From contig JASLAA010000127.1 of assembly GCA_030147325.1 (NCBI GenBank), positions 1 through 13,347 of the forward strand: 13,347 nucleotides of DNA, in the 5' to 3' direction. Positions 1 through 6,549 of the stretch are shown here, piece after piece. The notes under the pieces are model-generated. The model was not told the DNA's origin. It saw only the letters and a list, made by a program, of their open reading frames with translations, and did not search any database. Position 1 is the first letter of the stretch. Each line of letters starts with the position of its first letter. Source of the stretch: Arthrobacter sp. (lineage in GTDB: Bacteria; Actinomycetota; Actinomycetes; Actinomycetales; Micrococcaceae). Position numbers and translations under genes: made by a program.

Positions 1-185
1 GTCTTGTAACCGATGTCGAGCAGGACCTCGTCGCGGTCGACCTTGACGACCGTACCCTCGACGAGATCTCCGTCGTTGAAGTACTTGATGGTGGCGTCGA
101 TCGCTGCGAGGAAGTCCTCAGCGGTGCCGATGTCGTTGATAGCGACCTGCGGGGCACCTTGCTTCTCGGTGGTGGTGATGGTCAT
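1..185 (-). CDS. rpsA: 30S ribosomal protein S1, N-terminal part (cut by window edge)
   Basis: The first 61 codons are in the window and read MTITTTEKQGAPQVAIND..., ending in ...LVEGTVVKVDRDEVLLDIGYK. The segment GTVVKVDRDEVLLDIGYK is the opening of the first S1/OB-fold repeat, and S1 of actinobacteria usually has four such repeats. S1 binds mRNA on the 30S subunit and helps it load. The ATG at 185 is preceded by GGAG with a 10-nt spacer, so unlike several neighbours this gene has a normal leader and ribosome binding site. Two sigma70-like promoters lie 145-220 nt upstream. The order polA then rpsA is conserved in actinobacteria. The rest of the gene lies off the left edge, so nothing can be said about repeat number. 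Confidence 0.95.
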   Translation of the reverse strand, partial: MTITTTEKQGAPQVAINDIGTAEDFLAAIDATIKYFNDGDLVEGTVVKVDRDEVLLDIGYK

Positions 186-329
186 GTAGTTGGGACTCCG
201 TTGTGGATGATGACGTGCTCCGGAGGGCACGGACACCGCATTCCAGCTGGGCCGGGAGCGGGTTCCGATGTCCGGATGTGGACGAAAGGGAAAGAACCTC
301 GGAAGATTCAGGAGTGGTGATGCGTTCGG

Positions 330-359
330 TCACTACCGGACTGGTCCGGACGGTGTCAA
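330..359 (-). promoter_or_regulatory. Possible second rpsA promoter P2 (TTGACA-N18-TAGTGA)
   Basis: The -35 is a perfect TTGACA (359-354). Eighteen nt further lies TAGTGA (335-330), a weaker -10 because its last base is not T. It would start transcription near 323, inside the P1 leader. A palindrome occupies most of its spacer (336-349). Confidence 0.45.
336..349. repeat. 14-bp palindrome in the spacer of rpsA P2
   Basis: CCGGAC-TG-GTCCGG has perfect 6-bp arms around two bases. It lies between the -35 and -10 of P2 and inside the transcribed leader of P1. It could be a protein operator or a small leader hairpin. The sequence alone does not decide. Confidence 0.4.
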
Positions 360-379
360 AGCGCACCACGCGCGTGTCC

Positions 380-408
380 AGTCTAGCCTCGGCCCCCAAC
401 ACCGTCAA
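380..408 (-). promoter_or_regulatory. rpsA promoter P1 (TTGACG-N17-TAGACT)
   Basis: On the minus strand a -35 TTGACG (408-403) and a -10 TAGACT (385-380) are separated by exactly 17 nt, a near-ideal housekeeping-sigma promoter for an actinobacterium. Transcription would start near 373, giving rpsA a leader of about 190 nt. The whole unit sits downstream of the eis-like stop codon at 464. Confidence 0.7.
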
Positions 409-463
409 AAGCCGGACGGACTCCCGCCACCCCCCGCGCCCACTCGTCGAGGGGGAGCACCGG

Positions 464-1801
464 TCAGAAGTGCGTGATGCAGTACGGCTCATCGGCGCGG
501 CCGAAGAGCGTGTCGAGGAGTTCGACCGCATCGTCGGAGTGCGCGGTCAGGGCCCCGGCCGCCTGCAGCGACGACGCCGTCACGCCGCCCAGGAACAGGG
601 AGCCGAGTGCATTGACGGTGAGCGACACGTCCGGCGCCGCCGCGGCGTCGACCTTCAGGGCCTCGGCGACGCCGTCCACGACCGTGAGGACGTAGGAGCC
701 GTCGACGAGACCGAGATCGTCCGACACCTCGAGGACCAGGCTGCCGCTGCCGCGGAAGGATCGCCGGGCGAAAGCTTCCACCACGTCGAGCAGGCGGATC
801 CAGAGCACGTCATCGGTTCCCTTGACCTGATAGCTCCGCCGATCGCGCAGCGCCCAGGGCAGCGGATCGTCGCGGCGGGCCCCGTCCCAGGTGACGAGCT
901 GGACCAGGTCGAGCGAGCCGAGGTAGCGCCAGAGCTCAAGGTATGCGGACGGGGTCGCCGCGACGAGGTCCACCACTTTCATGGTGTAGGGGGTCGTCTC
1001 CCAGCCGGCGAACCTGTAGCTGACGTAGCCGGCCGGCGTCCCCTCGGCGTCGTAGTGCACGGCCATGCGGACGGCGCGGTCCACGACCGGACGCTCGCGG
1101 CCCCACTCCCCCGACGAGCGCCGCGGGTAGGCGGACTGGCGCTGCACCGAACCGAAGGTCGCGGCGTGGAACCCGTCGAAGATCCTCTCCGCGAGTGCGA
1201 CGCCGTGCTCCTGGGCCACGAGCGTCGTCCTGCCCGTGGCAGGCGCCGTGACCTGGAACCGTTCGCGGACGTCGACCTCGATGCTGTGGGTGAAGGTGGC
1301 ACAGCCGAACCCGAAGCGCCCGTAGATGGTCGCCTCGGATGCCGTCAGGATCGCCAGGGGAAGTCCGCGCTGCTTCGCCTCCCGCAGGTCCCTCGTCATC
1401 ATGGACCGGAGGATGCCGTTCCGGCGATGACTCGCACGCACGCTCACCGCCGTGATCTGGTGGGCATCGACCTGGTGGGTCCCGAGGTTGAGGGGATGCA
1501 CCATGGTCCCGTAGGTCGCGACGGGGTGGCCGCCGCCGAGGGCCTCGACCGGCTGGGCGTCGTCGTGCACGCCCCAGAGGACGCGCTGATCAGTCGAGAA
1601 AGCGCGAAGGTACGCGGGTATGTCCTCCGGGTCGACGGTGCCGTCGTGGAAGCCGATGCTCTCCGCGTTGAGCCAGGTGGCGAAGCGCCCCTGCTCGGAG
1701 GCGTCGTCCTCGGCGGTCGGCACGAAGATCTCGGTGCGGAGTTCCGGCGCCCGCAGGGACGTGTCGTGGCGGGAAGGGTCGGGGGTCGGGTTGTCACTCA
1801 C
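464..1801 (-). CDS. Eis-family GNAT N-acetyltransferase
   Basis: 445 aa with the Eis layout: an N-terminal GNAT domain, a second GNAT-like domain, and a C-terminal SCP2-like fold. The acetyl-CoA loop reads VSVRASHRRNGILRSMM (RRNG at residues 126-129). Tyr160 in ATIYGRFGFG fits the Eis general-acid tyrosine. The protein ends ...PYCITHF; in characterised Eis enzymes the carboxylate of the final Phe is part of the active site. Eis enzymes acetylate amines, including several positions on aminoglycosides, and form hexamers. The natural substrate here is unknown. The start is GTG at 1801 (MSDNPTP...), only 6 nt after a TAGGGT -10 and without a convincing Shine-Dalgarno, so the mRNA may be leaderless. 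The gene follows polA on the same strand after 112 nt, but its own promoter argues for separate expression. Confidence 0.88.
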   Translation of the reverse strand: MSDNPTPDPSRHDTSLRAPELRTEIFVPTAEDDASEQGRFATWLNAESIGFHDGTVDPEDIPAYLRAFSTDQRVLWGVHDDAQPVEALGGGHPVATYGTMVHPLNLGTHQVDAHQITAVSVRASHRRNGILRSMMTRDLREAKQRGLPLAILTASEATIYGRFGFGCATFTHSIEVDVRERFQVTAPATGRTTLVAQEHGVALAERIFDGFHAATFGSVQRQSAYPRRSSGEWGRERPVVDRAVRMAVHYDAEGTPAGYVSYRFAGWETTPYTMKVVDLVAATPSAYLELWRYLGSLDLVQLVTWDGARRDDPLPWALRDRRSYQVKGTDDVLWIRLLDVVEAFARRSFRGSGSLVLEVSDDLGLVDGSYVLTVVDGVAEALKVDAAAAPDVSLTVNALGSLFLGGVTASSLQAAGALTAHSDDAVELLDTLFGRADEPYCITHF

Positions 1802-1807
1802 CCGACA

Positions 1808-1834
1808 ACCCTAGCCCGACGACCTCGGGCGCAA
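1808..1834 (-). promoter_or_regulatory. Leaderless-type promoter of the eis-like gene
   Basis: On the minus strand TAGGGT (1813-1808) is followed by the 6-nt spacer TGTCGG and then the GTG start codon. A -35-like TTGCGC lies at 1834-1829, with a short 15-nt spacer. Initiation 7 nt past the -10 falls on the start codon itself. Confidence 0.55.
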
Positions 1835-1913
1835 CCAGCACAGGCACGTCTCCCGTCCGCCGGCTCCCCGGGCGCCGGTTCACCAGGCGGAACCTCCGGC
1901 TCCGGGACCAGTC

Positions 1914-4718
1914 CTAGTGGGCGGCGTCGTGCCAGCTGATGCCGGTCCCGACCGAGACGTCGAGCGGGACGGTGAGGTCGGCCGCACTGCCCATCTGTTC
2001 CCGGACCAGCGCCTCGACCTCCACGGCCTCGCCCTCGGCGATCTCGAGGACGAGTTCGTCGTGGACCTGCAGCAGCATCCGCGACGCCAGGCCCTGCTTC
2101 GTCAGGGCCTCGTCGACGCCGAGCATCGCCTTCTTGATGATGTCCGCCGCCGACCCCTGGATCGGAGCGTTGAGGGCTGCACGCTCGGCCATCTCGCGGA
2201 GCTGGCGGTTGTCGCTCGACAGGTCGGGCAGATAGCGGCGCCGACCCTCGATGGTGGAGGTGAAGCCGTCCTTCCGGGCCTGCTCCACGATGCCGCGAAG
2301 GTAGTCCCGCACGGCTCCGAACCGCTCGAAGTAGTCGCGCATCAGCGTGCGTGCCTCGTCCACCGAGATGTTCAGCTGCTTCGAGAGGCCGAAGGAGCTG
2401 AGACCGTAGACCAGGCCGTAGGACATCGCCTTGACCTTCGAGCGCATCGCGTTGGACACGTCCTCGGGTGCGACGCCGAAGATGTGGGAGCCGACGAAAC
2501 GGTGGAGGTCCTCGCCCTCCTGGAAGGCGGCGATCAGCCCTTCGTCGCCCGAGAGGTGCGCCATGATGCGCATCTCGATCTGCGAGTAGTCGGCCGTCAT
2601 GAGGCTCTCGTACCGCTCGCCGTTCCGGCCCTGCCCGACGACGAACACCTCGCGGATGCGGCGGCCCTCGTCGGAGCGCACCGGGATGTTCTGCAGGTTC
2701 GGGTTCGTCGAGGACAGGCGCCCGGTGGCCGCGATGGTCTGGAGGTAGGTGGTGTGGATGCGACCGTCGTCGCCCACGGCCTTCCGGAGTCCCTCGACGG
2801 TCTGCCGGAGCTTCATGGCGTCGCGGTAGGCGAGCAGCTGCTCGAGGAACGGGTGCCCCGTCTTGGTGATGAGGTCCGTCAGGGCGTCCGCGTCCGTGGA
2901 GTAGCCGGTCTTGATCTTCTTCGTCTTCGGCAGCTCCAGCTCGTCGAAGAGCACGGTCTGCAGCTGCTTGGGCGACCCGAGGTTGATCTCCTTGCCGATG
3001 ATCCGGTAGGCCTCGGCGCCGGCGGCGCTGATCGTCGTCGAGAAGTCGTCGAACAAGCGGTCCAGGCCGTCGACCGACACCGCGACCCCGGTGAGTTCCA
3101 TCCGGGCGAGCACTTCGGCCAGCGGCAGCTCGAGACCCCCGAGCAACTGGTTGGCACCCTTCTCGACGAGTTGTCCCGCGAAGTGCTCGCTGAGGCGCAG
3201 CGCGGCGAAGGCCGCCACGACGGCAGGGGAGGCGACGTCGTCCCCGCCGAGGTCGAGCGCCTGCTGGCCGGAGGAATCGTGCGCGGACGCCGTGATGGAC
3301 AGGCGCAGGTGGTACTGAGCGAGGTCGGCGAGGTCGTAGCTACGGCGGTCGGGCTGGATCAGGTAGCCGGAGATGGCTGTGTCGTCGACCTCCCCGGCGA
3401 GCAGGAACCCGCGGGCGGACAGCAGTTTGAACACCGTCTTGAAGTCGTGGACGATCTTCGGCGCATCGGTGCTGGACAGCCATGCTCCGAGGATGTTCTC
3501 CGCGTCTGCGTCGAGCTGCTGCAGCGGGATGAACGCGGCGTCGAGACTGGTGACCACGGCGATCCCGACGACGTCGGTGGCTCCGGCCGTCGTCTCGGTG
3601 GCGAGGGCGAGCGAGGCCTGCGCCTGGTTCGTCCCCTTGAACCACGCGGCGAGGGCGGGAGCGTCCTCGAGCAGCACGTGGGCCGGCGCGCTCTGCTCGT
3701 CGCCCTCGTCCTCCGTCTCCTCCTCACCGAAGAGGTCGAAGAGCCGCTTGCGCAGGGTGTTGAACTGCAGCGAGTCGAACAGGTCCTCCACGGCGGAACG
3801 ATCCGGATGCTGGGAGACCATCGCGTCGAGGTTCACGGGCAGATCGAGATCCGTGAGGAGGCGGTTGAGGCGCCGGTTCCGTTTGACGTCCTCGATGTGC
3901 GTCCGGAGCGAGTCCCCGACCTTGCCCCCGATCTTGTCGAGGTTCTCGAGGATGCCCTCGAGCCCGCCGTACTGCTTGATCCACTTCGCCGCGGTCTTCG
4001 GCCCGACCCCCGGTACGCCGGGCAGATTGTCGGCACTCTCACCGACGAGGGCCGCGAGATCGGAGTACTGGTGCGGCGGGACGAAGTACTTCTCCTCGAT
4101 GGCCTGCGCGTCCATCTGCGGGATGTTGGTGACACCCTGCTTCGGGTACAGCACCGTCACGCGGTCGTTGACGAGCTGGAAGGCGTCGCGGTCGCCGCTG
4201 ACCACCTGCACGTCCCAGTCCGAGGCCGCCGCCTGGTGGGCGAGCGTGGCGAGGATGTCGTCCGCCTCGTATCCGTCCAGGGAGATGGTGGGGATACGCA
4301 TCGCCTCCATGACCTTGATGATGAGGTCCACCTGGCCGTGGAACTCCTCGGGCGTCTTGGAGCGGCCGCCCTTGTACTCCGTGTACTCCTCCGAACGGAA
4401 GGTGGGCGTGTCGAGGTCGAAGGCCACGGCGACGTGGCTCGGCTTCTGGTCCTTGATGAGGTTGATCAGCATCGCCGTGAAGCCGTACACCGCGTTGGTG
4501 TGCTGACCGGTGTCGGTGGAGAAGTTCTCCGGCGGCAACGCGTAGAACGCGCGGAACGCCATGGAGTGACCGTCGATGACGAGCAGGCTGTTGCGGGAGC
4601 CGTCAACGCGCCGAGCGGGCGCCTCCTCCTGCCGTCCCTGCTCCGTCGAGGCCGCAGGGGCGTCCTCGGAAGGCGGCGCGATGGTCAGGGTTGCGGCAGT
4701 TTTGGTCGTTTCACTCAC
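1914..4718 (-). CDS. polA: DNA polymerase I (proofreading site degenerate)
   Basis: 934 aa, a typical length for actinobacterial Pol I. The order is a 5'-3' exonuclease (LLVIDGHSMAF from residue 45, VVSGDRDAFQL, then the helix-hairpin-helix NLPGVPGVGPKTAAKW), a degenerate 3'-5' exonuclease domain, and a complete polymerase. Motif A is MTADYSQIEMRIMAHLSGDE, motif B RSKVKAMSYGLVYGLSSFG, and motif C QVHDELVLE (HDE at 886-888). The Exo I acidic pair reads LATETT instead of D-x-E, and the usual NLKYD motif reads DFKTV, so proofreading should be absent. A Tyr replaces the Phe of E. coli F762 in motif B. It acts in Okazaki-fragment maturation and repair. I chose GTG at 4718 (VSETTKTAAT...): the open frame continues to 5276, but that part overlaps the thioesterase gene and lacks homology-like sequence, and a -10 sits 7 nt upstream of the GTG. 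Confidence 0.97.
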   Translation of the reverse strand: MSETTKTAATLTIAPPSEDAPAASTEQGRQEEAPARRVDGSRNSLLVIDGHSMAFRAFYALPPENFSTDTGQHTNAVYGFTAMLINLIKDQKPSHVAVAFDLDTPTFRSEEYTEYKGGRSKTPEEFHGQVDLIIKVMEAMRIPTISLDGYEADDILATLAHQAAASDWDVQVVSGDRDAFQLVNDRVTVLYPKQGVTNIPQMDAQAIEEKYFVPPHQYSDLAALVGESADNLPGVPGVGPKTAAKWIKQYGGLEGILENLDKIGGKVGDSLRTHIEDVKRNRRLNRLLTDLDLPVNLDAMVSQHPDRSAVEDLFDSLQFNTLRKRLFDLFGEEETEDEGDEQSAPAHVLLEDAPALAAWFKGTNQAQASLALATETTAGATDVVGIAVVTSLDAAFIPLQQLDADAENILGAWLSSTDAPKIVHDFKTVFKLLSARGFLLAGEVDDTAISGYLIQPDRRSYDLADLAQYHLRLSITASAHDSSGQQALDLGGDDVASPAVVAAFAALRLSEHFAGQLVEKGANQLLGGLELPLAEVLARMELTGVAVSVDGLDRLFDDFSTTISAAGAEAYRIIGKEINLGSPKQLQTVLFDELELPKTKKIKTGYSTDADALTDLITKTGHPFLEQLLAYRDAMKLRQTVEGLRKAVGDDGRIHTTYLQTIAATGRLSSTNPNLQNIPVRSDEGRRIREVFVVGQGRNGERYESLMTADYSQIEMRIMAHLSGDEGLIAAFQEGEDLHRFVGSHIFGVAPEDVSNAMRSKVKAMSYGLVYGLSSFGLSKQLNISVDEARTLMRDYFERFGAVRDYLRGIVEQARKDGFTSTIEGRRRYLPDLSSDNRQLREMAERAALNAPIQGSAADIIKKAMLGVDEALTKQGLASRMLLQVHDELVLEIAEGEAVEVEALVREQMGSAADLTVPLDVSVGTGISWHDAAH

Positions 4719-4725
4719 AGGTGCC

Positions 4726-4731
4726 AGCCTA
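4726..4731 (-). promoter_or_regulatory. polA -10 hexamer TAGGCT, leaderless spacing
   Basis: TAGGCT (4731-4726, minus strand) is followed by 7 nt and then the GTG of polA. Any -35 contact would lie inside the divergent thioesterase gene, near 4749-4754. I see no good -35 there. The hexamer is identical to those before pyk and pdtaR in this window. Confidence 0.6.
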
Positions 4732-4737
4732 GTTCCC

Positions 4738-5226
4738 ATGACAGACAACCGCACCCAGTCCGACGTCGTCCCGGAACTCCCCGAGGGGAGGCTGGAAGAA
4801 CTGCTCGCGGCCGGTATCCCCGCGGAGATGCACGGATGGCTGGGCCGGTACGGCGTGGGGGCGCTCACCGTGAAGATGGGCATCGTCTTCCAGGAGATGA
4901 GCGCCGAACGCATGGTCGCGACGATGCCCGTGGAAGGCAACGAGCAGGTCGCCGGGATCCTGCACGGAGGAGCGCACGTGGTGCTCGCCGAGACCCTCGG
5001 TTCGTTCGCCGCCGGCCTCCACGCCGGCCCCGGCCGGCAGGCCGTGGGCATCGAGGTGGGCGCGACGCACCACCGGAGCGTCGACGCCGGCGTCGTGACC
5101 GGTACGGCGACGGCGATCCACCTGGGCCGGACCCTGACGACGCACGAGGTGGTGATGACGGACCAGCAGGGCAGGCGACTCTCGACGGCGCGCATCACGA
5201 ACATGATCCGGGAAGCCCGCGACTGA
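4738..5226 (+). CDS. Hotdog-fold acyl-CoA thioesterase (PaaI/YdiI type)
   Basis: 162 aa. The core signature is GILHGGAHVVLAETLGS at about residues 73-89: HGG (76-78) begins the hot-dog helix, and Glu85 occupies the place of the catalytic carboxylate known from Arthrobacter 4-hydroxybenzoyl-CoA thioesterase and YdiI. The following strand contains GIEVGATHHRSV and then GTATAIHLGRTLTTHEV, both family-typical. These enzymes hydrolyse acyl- or aroyl-CoA thioesters in the cytoplasm as tetramers. The substrate cannot be read from sequence. The ATG at 4738 is only 19 nt from the polA start on the opposite strand. There is no clear Shine-Dalgarno and no well-placed -10, so the start is less certain than the gene; the next ATG (4828) would remove 30 residues. 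A thioesterase near polA and pdtaR is common in actinobacteria. Confidence 0.88.
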   Translation: MTDNRTQSDVVPELPEGRLEELLAAGIPAEMHGWLGRYGVGALTVKMGIVFQEMSAERMVATMPVEGNEQVAGILHGGAHVVLAETLGSFAAGLHAGPGRQAVGIEVGATHHRSVDAGVVTGTATAIHLGRTLTTHEVVMTDQQGRRLSTARITNMIREARD

Positions 5227-5301
5227 TCGAACCGCCCTCCGCACCCGCTTCCCGCGTCCCACTGGAGGAATTGCAAGGCCCTGAACGGAACAGCGCCCCG
5301 G

Positions 5302-5331
5302 TTGCCGCTCCGTCGTCGCCCTGCCTACGGT
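5302..5331 (+). promoter_or_regulatory. Promoter of the acidic-lipoprotein operon (TTGCCG-N18-TACGGT)
   Basis: The -35 is TTGCCG (5302-5307) and the -10 is TACGGT (5326-5331), with an 18-nt spacer. Transcription would start near 5338, just before a perfect hairpin at 5343-5359 and about 48 nt before the ATG at 5386. Confidence 0.55.
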
Positions 5332-5342
5332 GGTCCGTGCAG

Positions 5343-5359
5343 GGGCGGACGATCCGCCC
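5343..5359 (+). repeat. Perfect 7-bp inverted repeat in the 5' leader of the lipoprotein operon
   Basis: GGGCGGA-CGA-TCCGCCC has 7-bp arms and a 3-nt centre. It begins about 5 nt after the predicted transcription start, so it is either a very stable 5'-end RNA hairpin or an operator placed to block the promoter. It is not a terminator of the upstream thioesterase in the usual sense, because no T run follows. Confidence 0.5.
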
Positions 5360-5385
5360 ACCATTCCCACCGGACGGAGCAGACC

Positions 5386-5619
5386 ATGGCCGACAGGGCC
5401 TCCAGGACCATCGCCGCCGTTCTCGCCGCAGGCGCACTCTTCCTCGGCGGGTGCGATCTCGGCAACCAGGACAGCGACAATTCCGGGACCGACACCGGGA
5501 ACTACGACGACAACAACGGGATCGACACCGATCAGGGTGACGATGCCCGCGGCGAGGATCTCGACGAGGGTCCCAGCGGGGAGGACCTCGAGGACGACAC
5601 CAGCGAGAACGACAACTGA
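5386..5619 (+). CDS. Small secreted lipoprotein with Asp/Asn-rich acidic tail
   Basis: 77 aa. A charged N-terminus (MADRASR), a hydrophobic stretch (about 8-21) and a lipobox LGGC with Cys23 predict export and lipid attachment to the outer face of the membrane. After the Cys the chain is low complexity: 21 of the last 54 residues are Asp or Glu, with many Asn and Gly, and a single Arg is the only basic residue. Clusters such as YDDNNGIDTDQGDD resemble loose Asp/Asn cation-binding loops, though no defined calcium motif is complete. I do not recognise a family. The ATG has GGAG (5375-5378) 7 nt upstream. The stop TGA shares its last base with the ATG of the next gene, so the two are very probably translated together. 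Confidence 0.75.
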   Translation: MADRASRTIAAVLAAGALFLGGCDLGNQDSDNSGTDTGNYDDNNGIDTDQGDDARGEDLDEGPSGEDLEDDTSENDN

Positions 5620-6110
5620 TGGCGGCGCGCAGGTCGGTGCTGGCACGCGCAGCGCTCCGCGGCGCCATGGCGGGACTCGTGGGCACTGCGGCCATGACCG
5701 CCGGTGAGCTGCTCGAGCAGCGGGTCACGCACCGCCCGGATTCCCACATCCCGGCTCGCACGCTGCGCATCCTGCTGGGCAGGCCCACGGCGGACTGGAA
5801 GCAGTATCCGATCTGGAACCACGCCATGCACTGGCTGACCGGGGCCACCCTGGGCGCGCTCCGAGGAGTGTGGAGCGTCACCGGCATCCGCGGCACGTCG
5901 GCCACCGCGGCCCACACGGTGGTGCGCCTCGCCTTCGACCAGACCCTCGAGAACGCCACGGGAGCCGGAGCGGCGCCCGCCACCTGGCCCGTCGGCGAGA
6001 AGACGGTCGACTACCTCCACAAGGGAGTGTTCGCCATCGTCACGGGCATCACCTCCGACGCCCTGAATCCGCCGGCCTTGGTCAGCACGGCGGGTGCCCG
6101 CAGCCACTGA
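5619..6110 (+). CDS. Hypothetical small membrane-associated protein
   Basis: 163 aa, function unknown. The N-terminus is basic (MAARRSVLARAALRG) and runs into a glycine-rich hydrophobic helix, AMAGLVGTAAMTAGELL (16-32). A second weakly hydrophobic segment, HWLTGATLGALRGVW, lies at 71-85, and a third near LHKGVFAIVTGITSDAL (133-149). These short small-residue helices suggest insertion in, or lying on, the membrane. Conserved-looking aromatic and His residues (WKQYPIWNHAMHWL) are the only other landmarks. It overlaps the acidic lipoprotein gene by one base (TGATG), which argues that the two products work together at the cell surface. It is convergent with the receiver gene, with only 9 nt between stops and no terminator visible. 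Confidence 0.7.
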   Translation: MAARRSVLARAALRGAMAGLVGTAAMTAGELLEQRVTHRPDSHIPARTLRILLGRPTADWKQYPIWNHAMHWLTGATLGALRGVWSVTGIRGTSATAAHTVVRLAFDQTLENATGAGAAPATWPVGEKTVDYLHKGVFAIVTGITSDALNPPALVSTAGARSH

Positions 6111-6119
6111 CGTGCGCCC

Positions 6120-6506
6120 TCAGACGTCGGTCAGCGGAGCCGCGCCCTCCTGGATGTGGCGGCGGAGCTCGGCGGGGCGGAAGGGCTTGTGCAGATAGCG
6201 GTCCGCGCCGGCGTCGAGCCCGCGCTTCTCGTCGAGGGAGTCCACCCTCGCCGTCAGCATCACGATGAAGGTCGCCGAGAAGCGGCGGATGCGCTGCGTC
6301 ACCTCGAAGCCGTCGATATCCGGCAGACCGACGTCGAGCGTCACGACGTCCGGCATGATCCGGCGAACCATCTCCACGCCGGCCAGCCCGGCTGGGGCGG
6401 TATGGACCCTGAAACCCGAGCCGGTCAGTACGGCGTGCAGGAGATCACGGACGTCGTCGTCGTCCTCGATCACGACTGCGGTACGGGTGCGCTCGAGGCT
6501 CGGCAT
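6120..6506 (-). CDS. Single-domain response regulator (CheY-like receiver)
   Basis: 128 aa, nearly all one receiver domain. Acidic pocket residues are in VVIEDDDDV (Glu14-Asp16), the phospho-acceptor is Asp58 in VVTLDVGLPDIDG, the switch Thr is Thr85 in VMLTA, and the conserved Lys is Lys107 in HKPF. No DNA-binding or enzymatic output domain follows; the tail after KPF is short (RPAELRRHIQEGAAPLTDV). It may therefore act by protein contact or as a phosphate shuttle. No histidine kinase is encoded nearby. The start is ATG at 6506, placed 6 nt after a TAAACT -10 and without a Shine-Dalgarno, again fitting leaderless translation. The upstream same-strand lipoprotein gene ends 43 nt away. Confidence 0.88.
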   Translation of the reverse strand: MPSLERTRTAVVIEDDDDVRDLLHAVLTGSGFRVHTAPAGLAGVEMVRRIMPDVVTLDVGLPDIDGFEVTQRIRRFSATFIVMLTARVDSLDEKRGLDAGADRYLHKPFRPAELRRHIQEGAAPLTDV

Positions 6507-6512
6507 AGCGCA

Positions 6513-6518
6513 AGTTTA
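6513..6518 (-). promoter_or_regulatory. -10 hexamer TAAACT, leaderless spacing (receiver gene)
   Basis: TAAACT (6518-6513, minus strand) is followed by TGCGCT and then ATG at 6506, a 6-nt gap. I found no convincing -35 at the normal distance. Confidence 0.55.
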
Positions 6519-6549
6519 CTCTGCCGCACCAGCCCGTTCGGCCCCGCCG

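Noticed and set aside
203..1939. 578-aa open frame on the plus strand
   Set aside because: It lies antisense to the eis-like gene and the rpsA leader, has Arg/Gly/Asp-rich shadow composition, and shows no domain. It reflects codon bias of the real minus-strand gene.
5261..5385. GGAGGA followed by a TTG codon at 5271 as a possible start
   Set aside because: The frame would run through the lipoprotein gene in a different phase and gives an Arg-rich shadow product. The lipoprotein's own ATG has a good ribosome site and signal sequence.
1917..5540. 1207-aa open frame on the plus strand
   Set aside because: It is antisense to polA and overlaps the thioesterase and lipoprotein genes in another frame. 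The composition is typical of a high-GC shadow frame.
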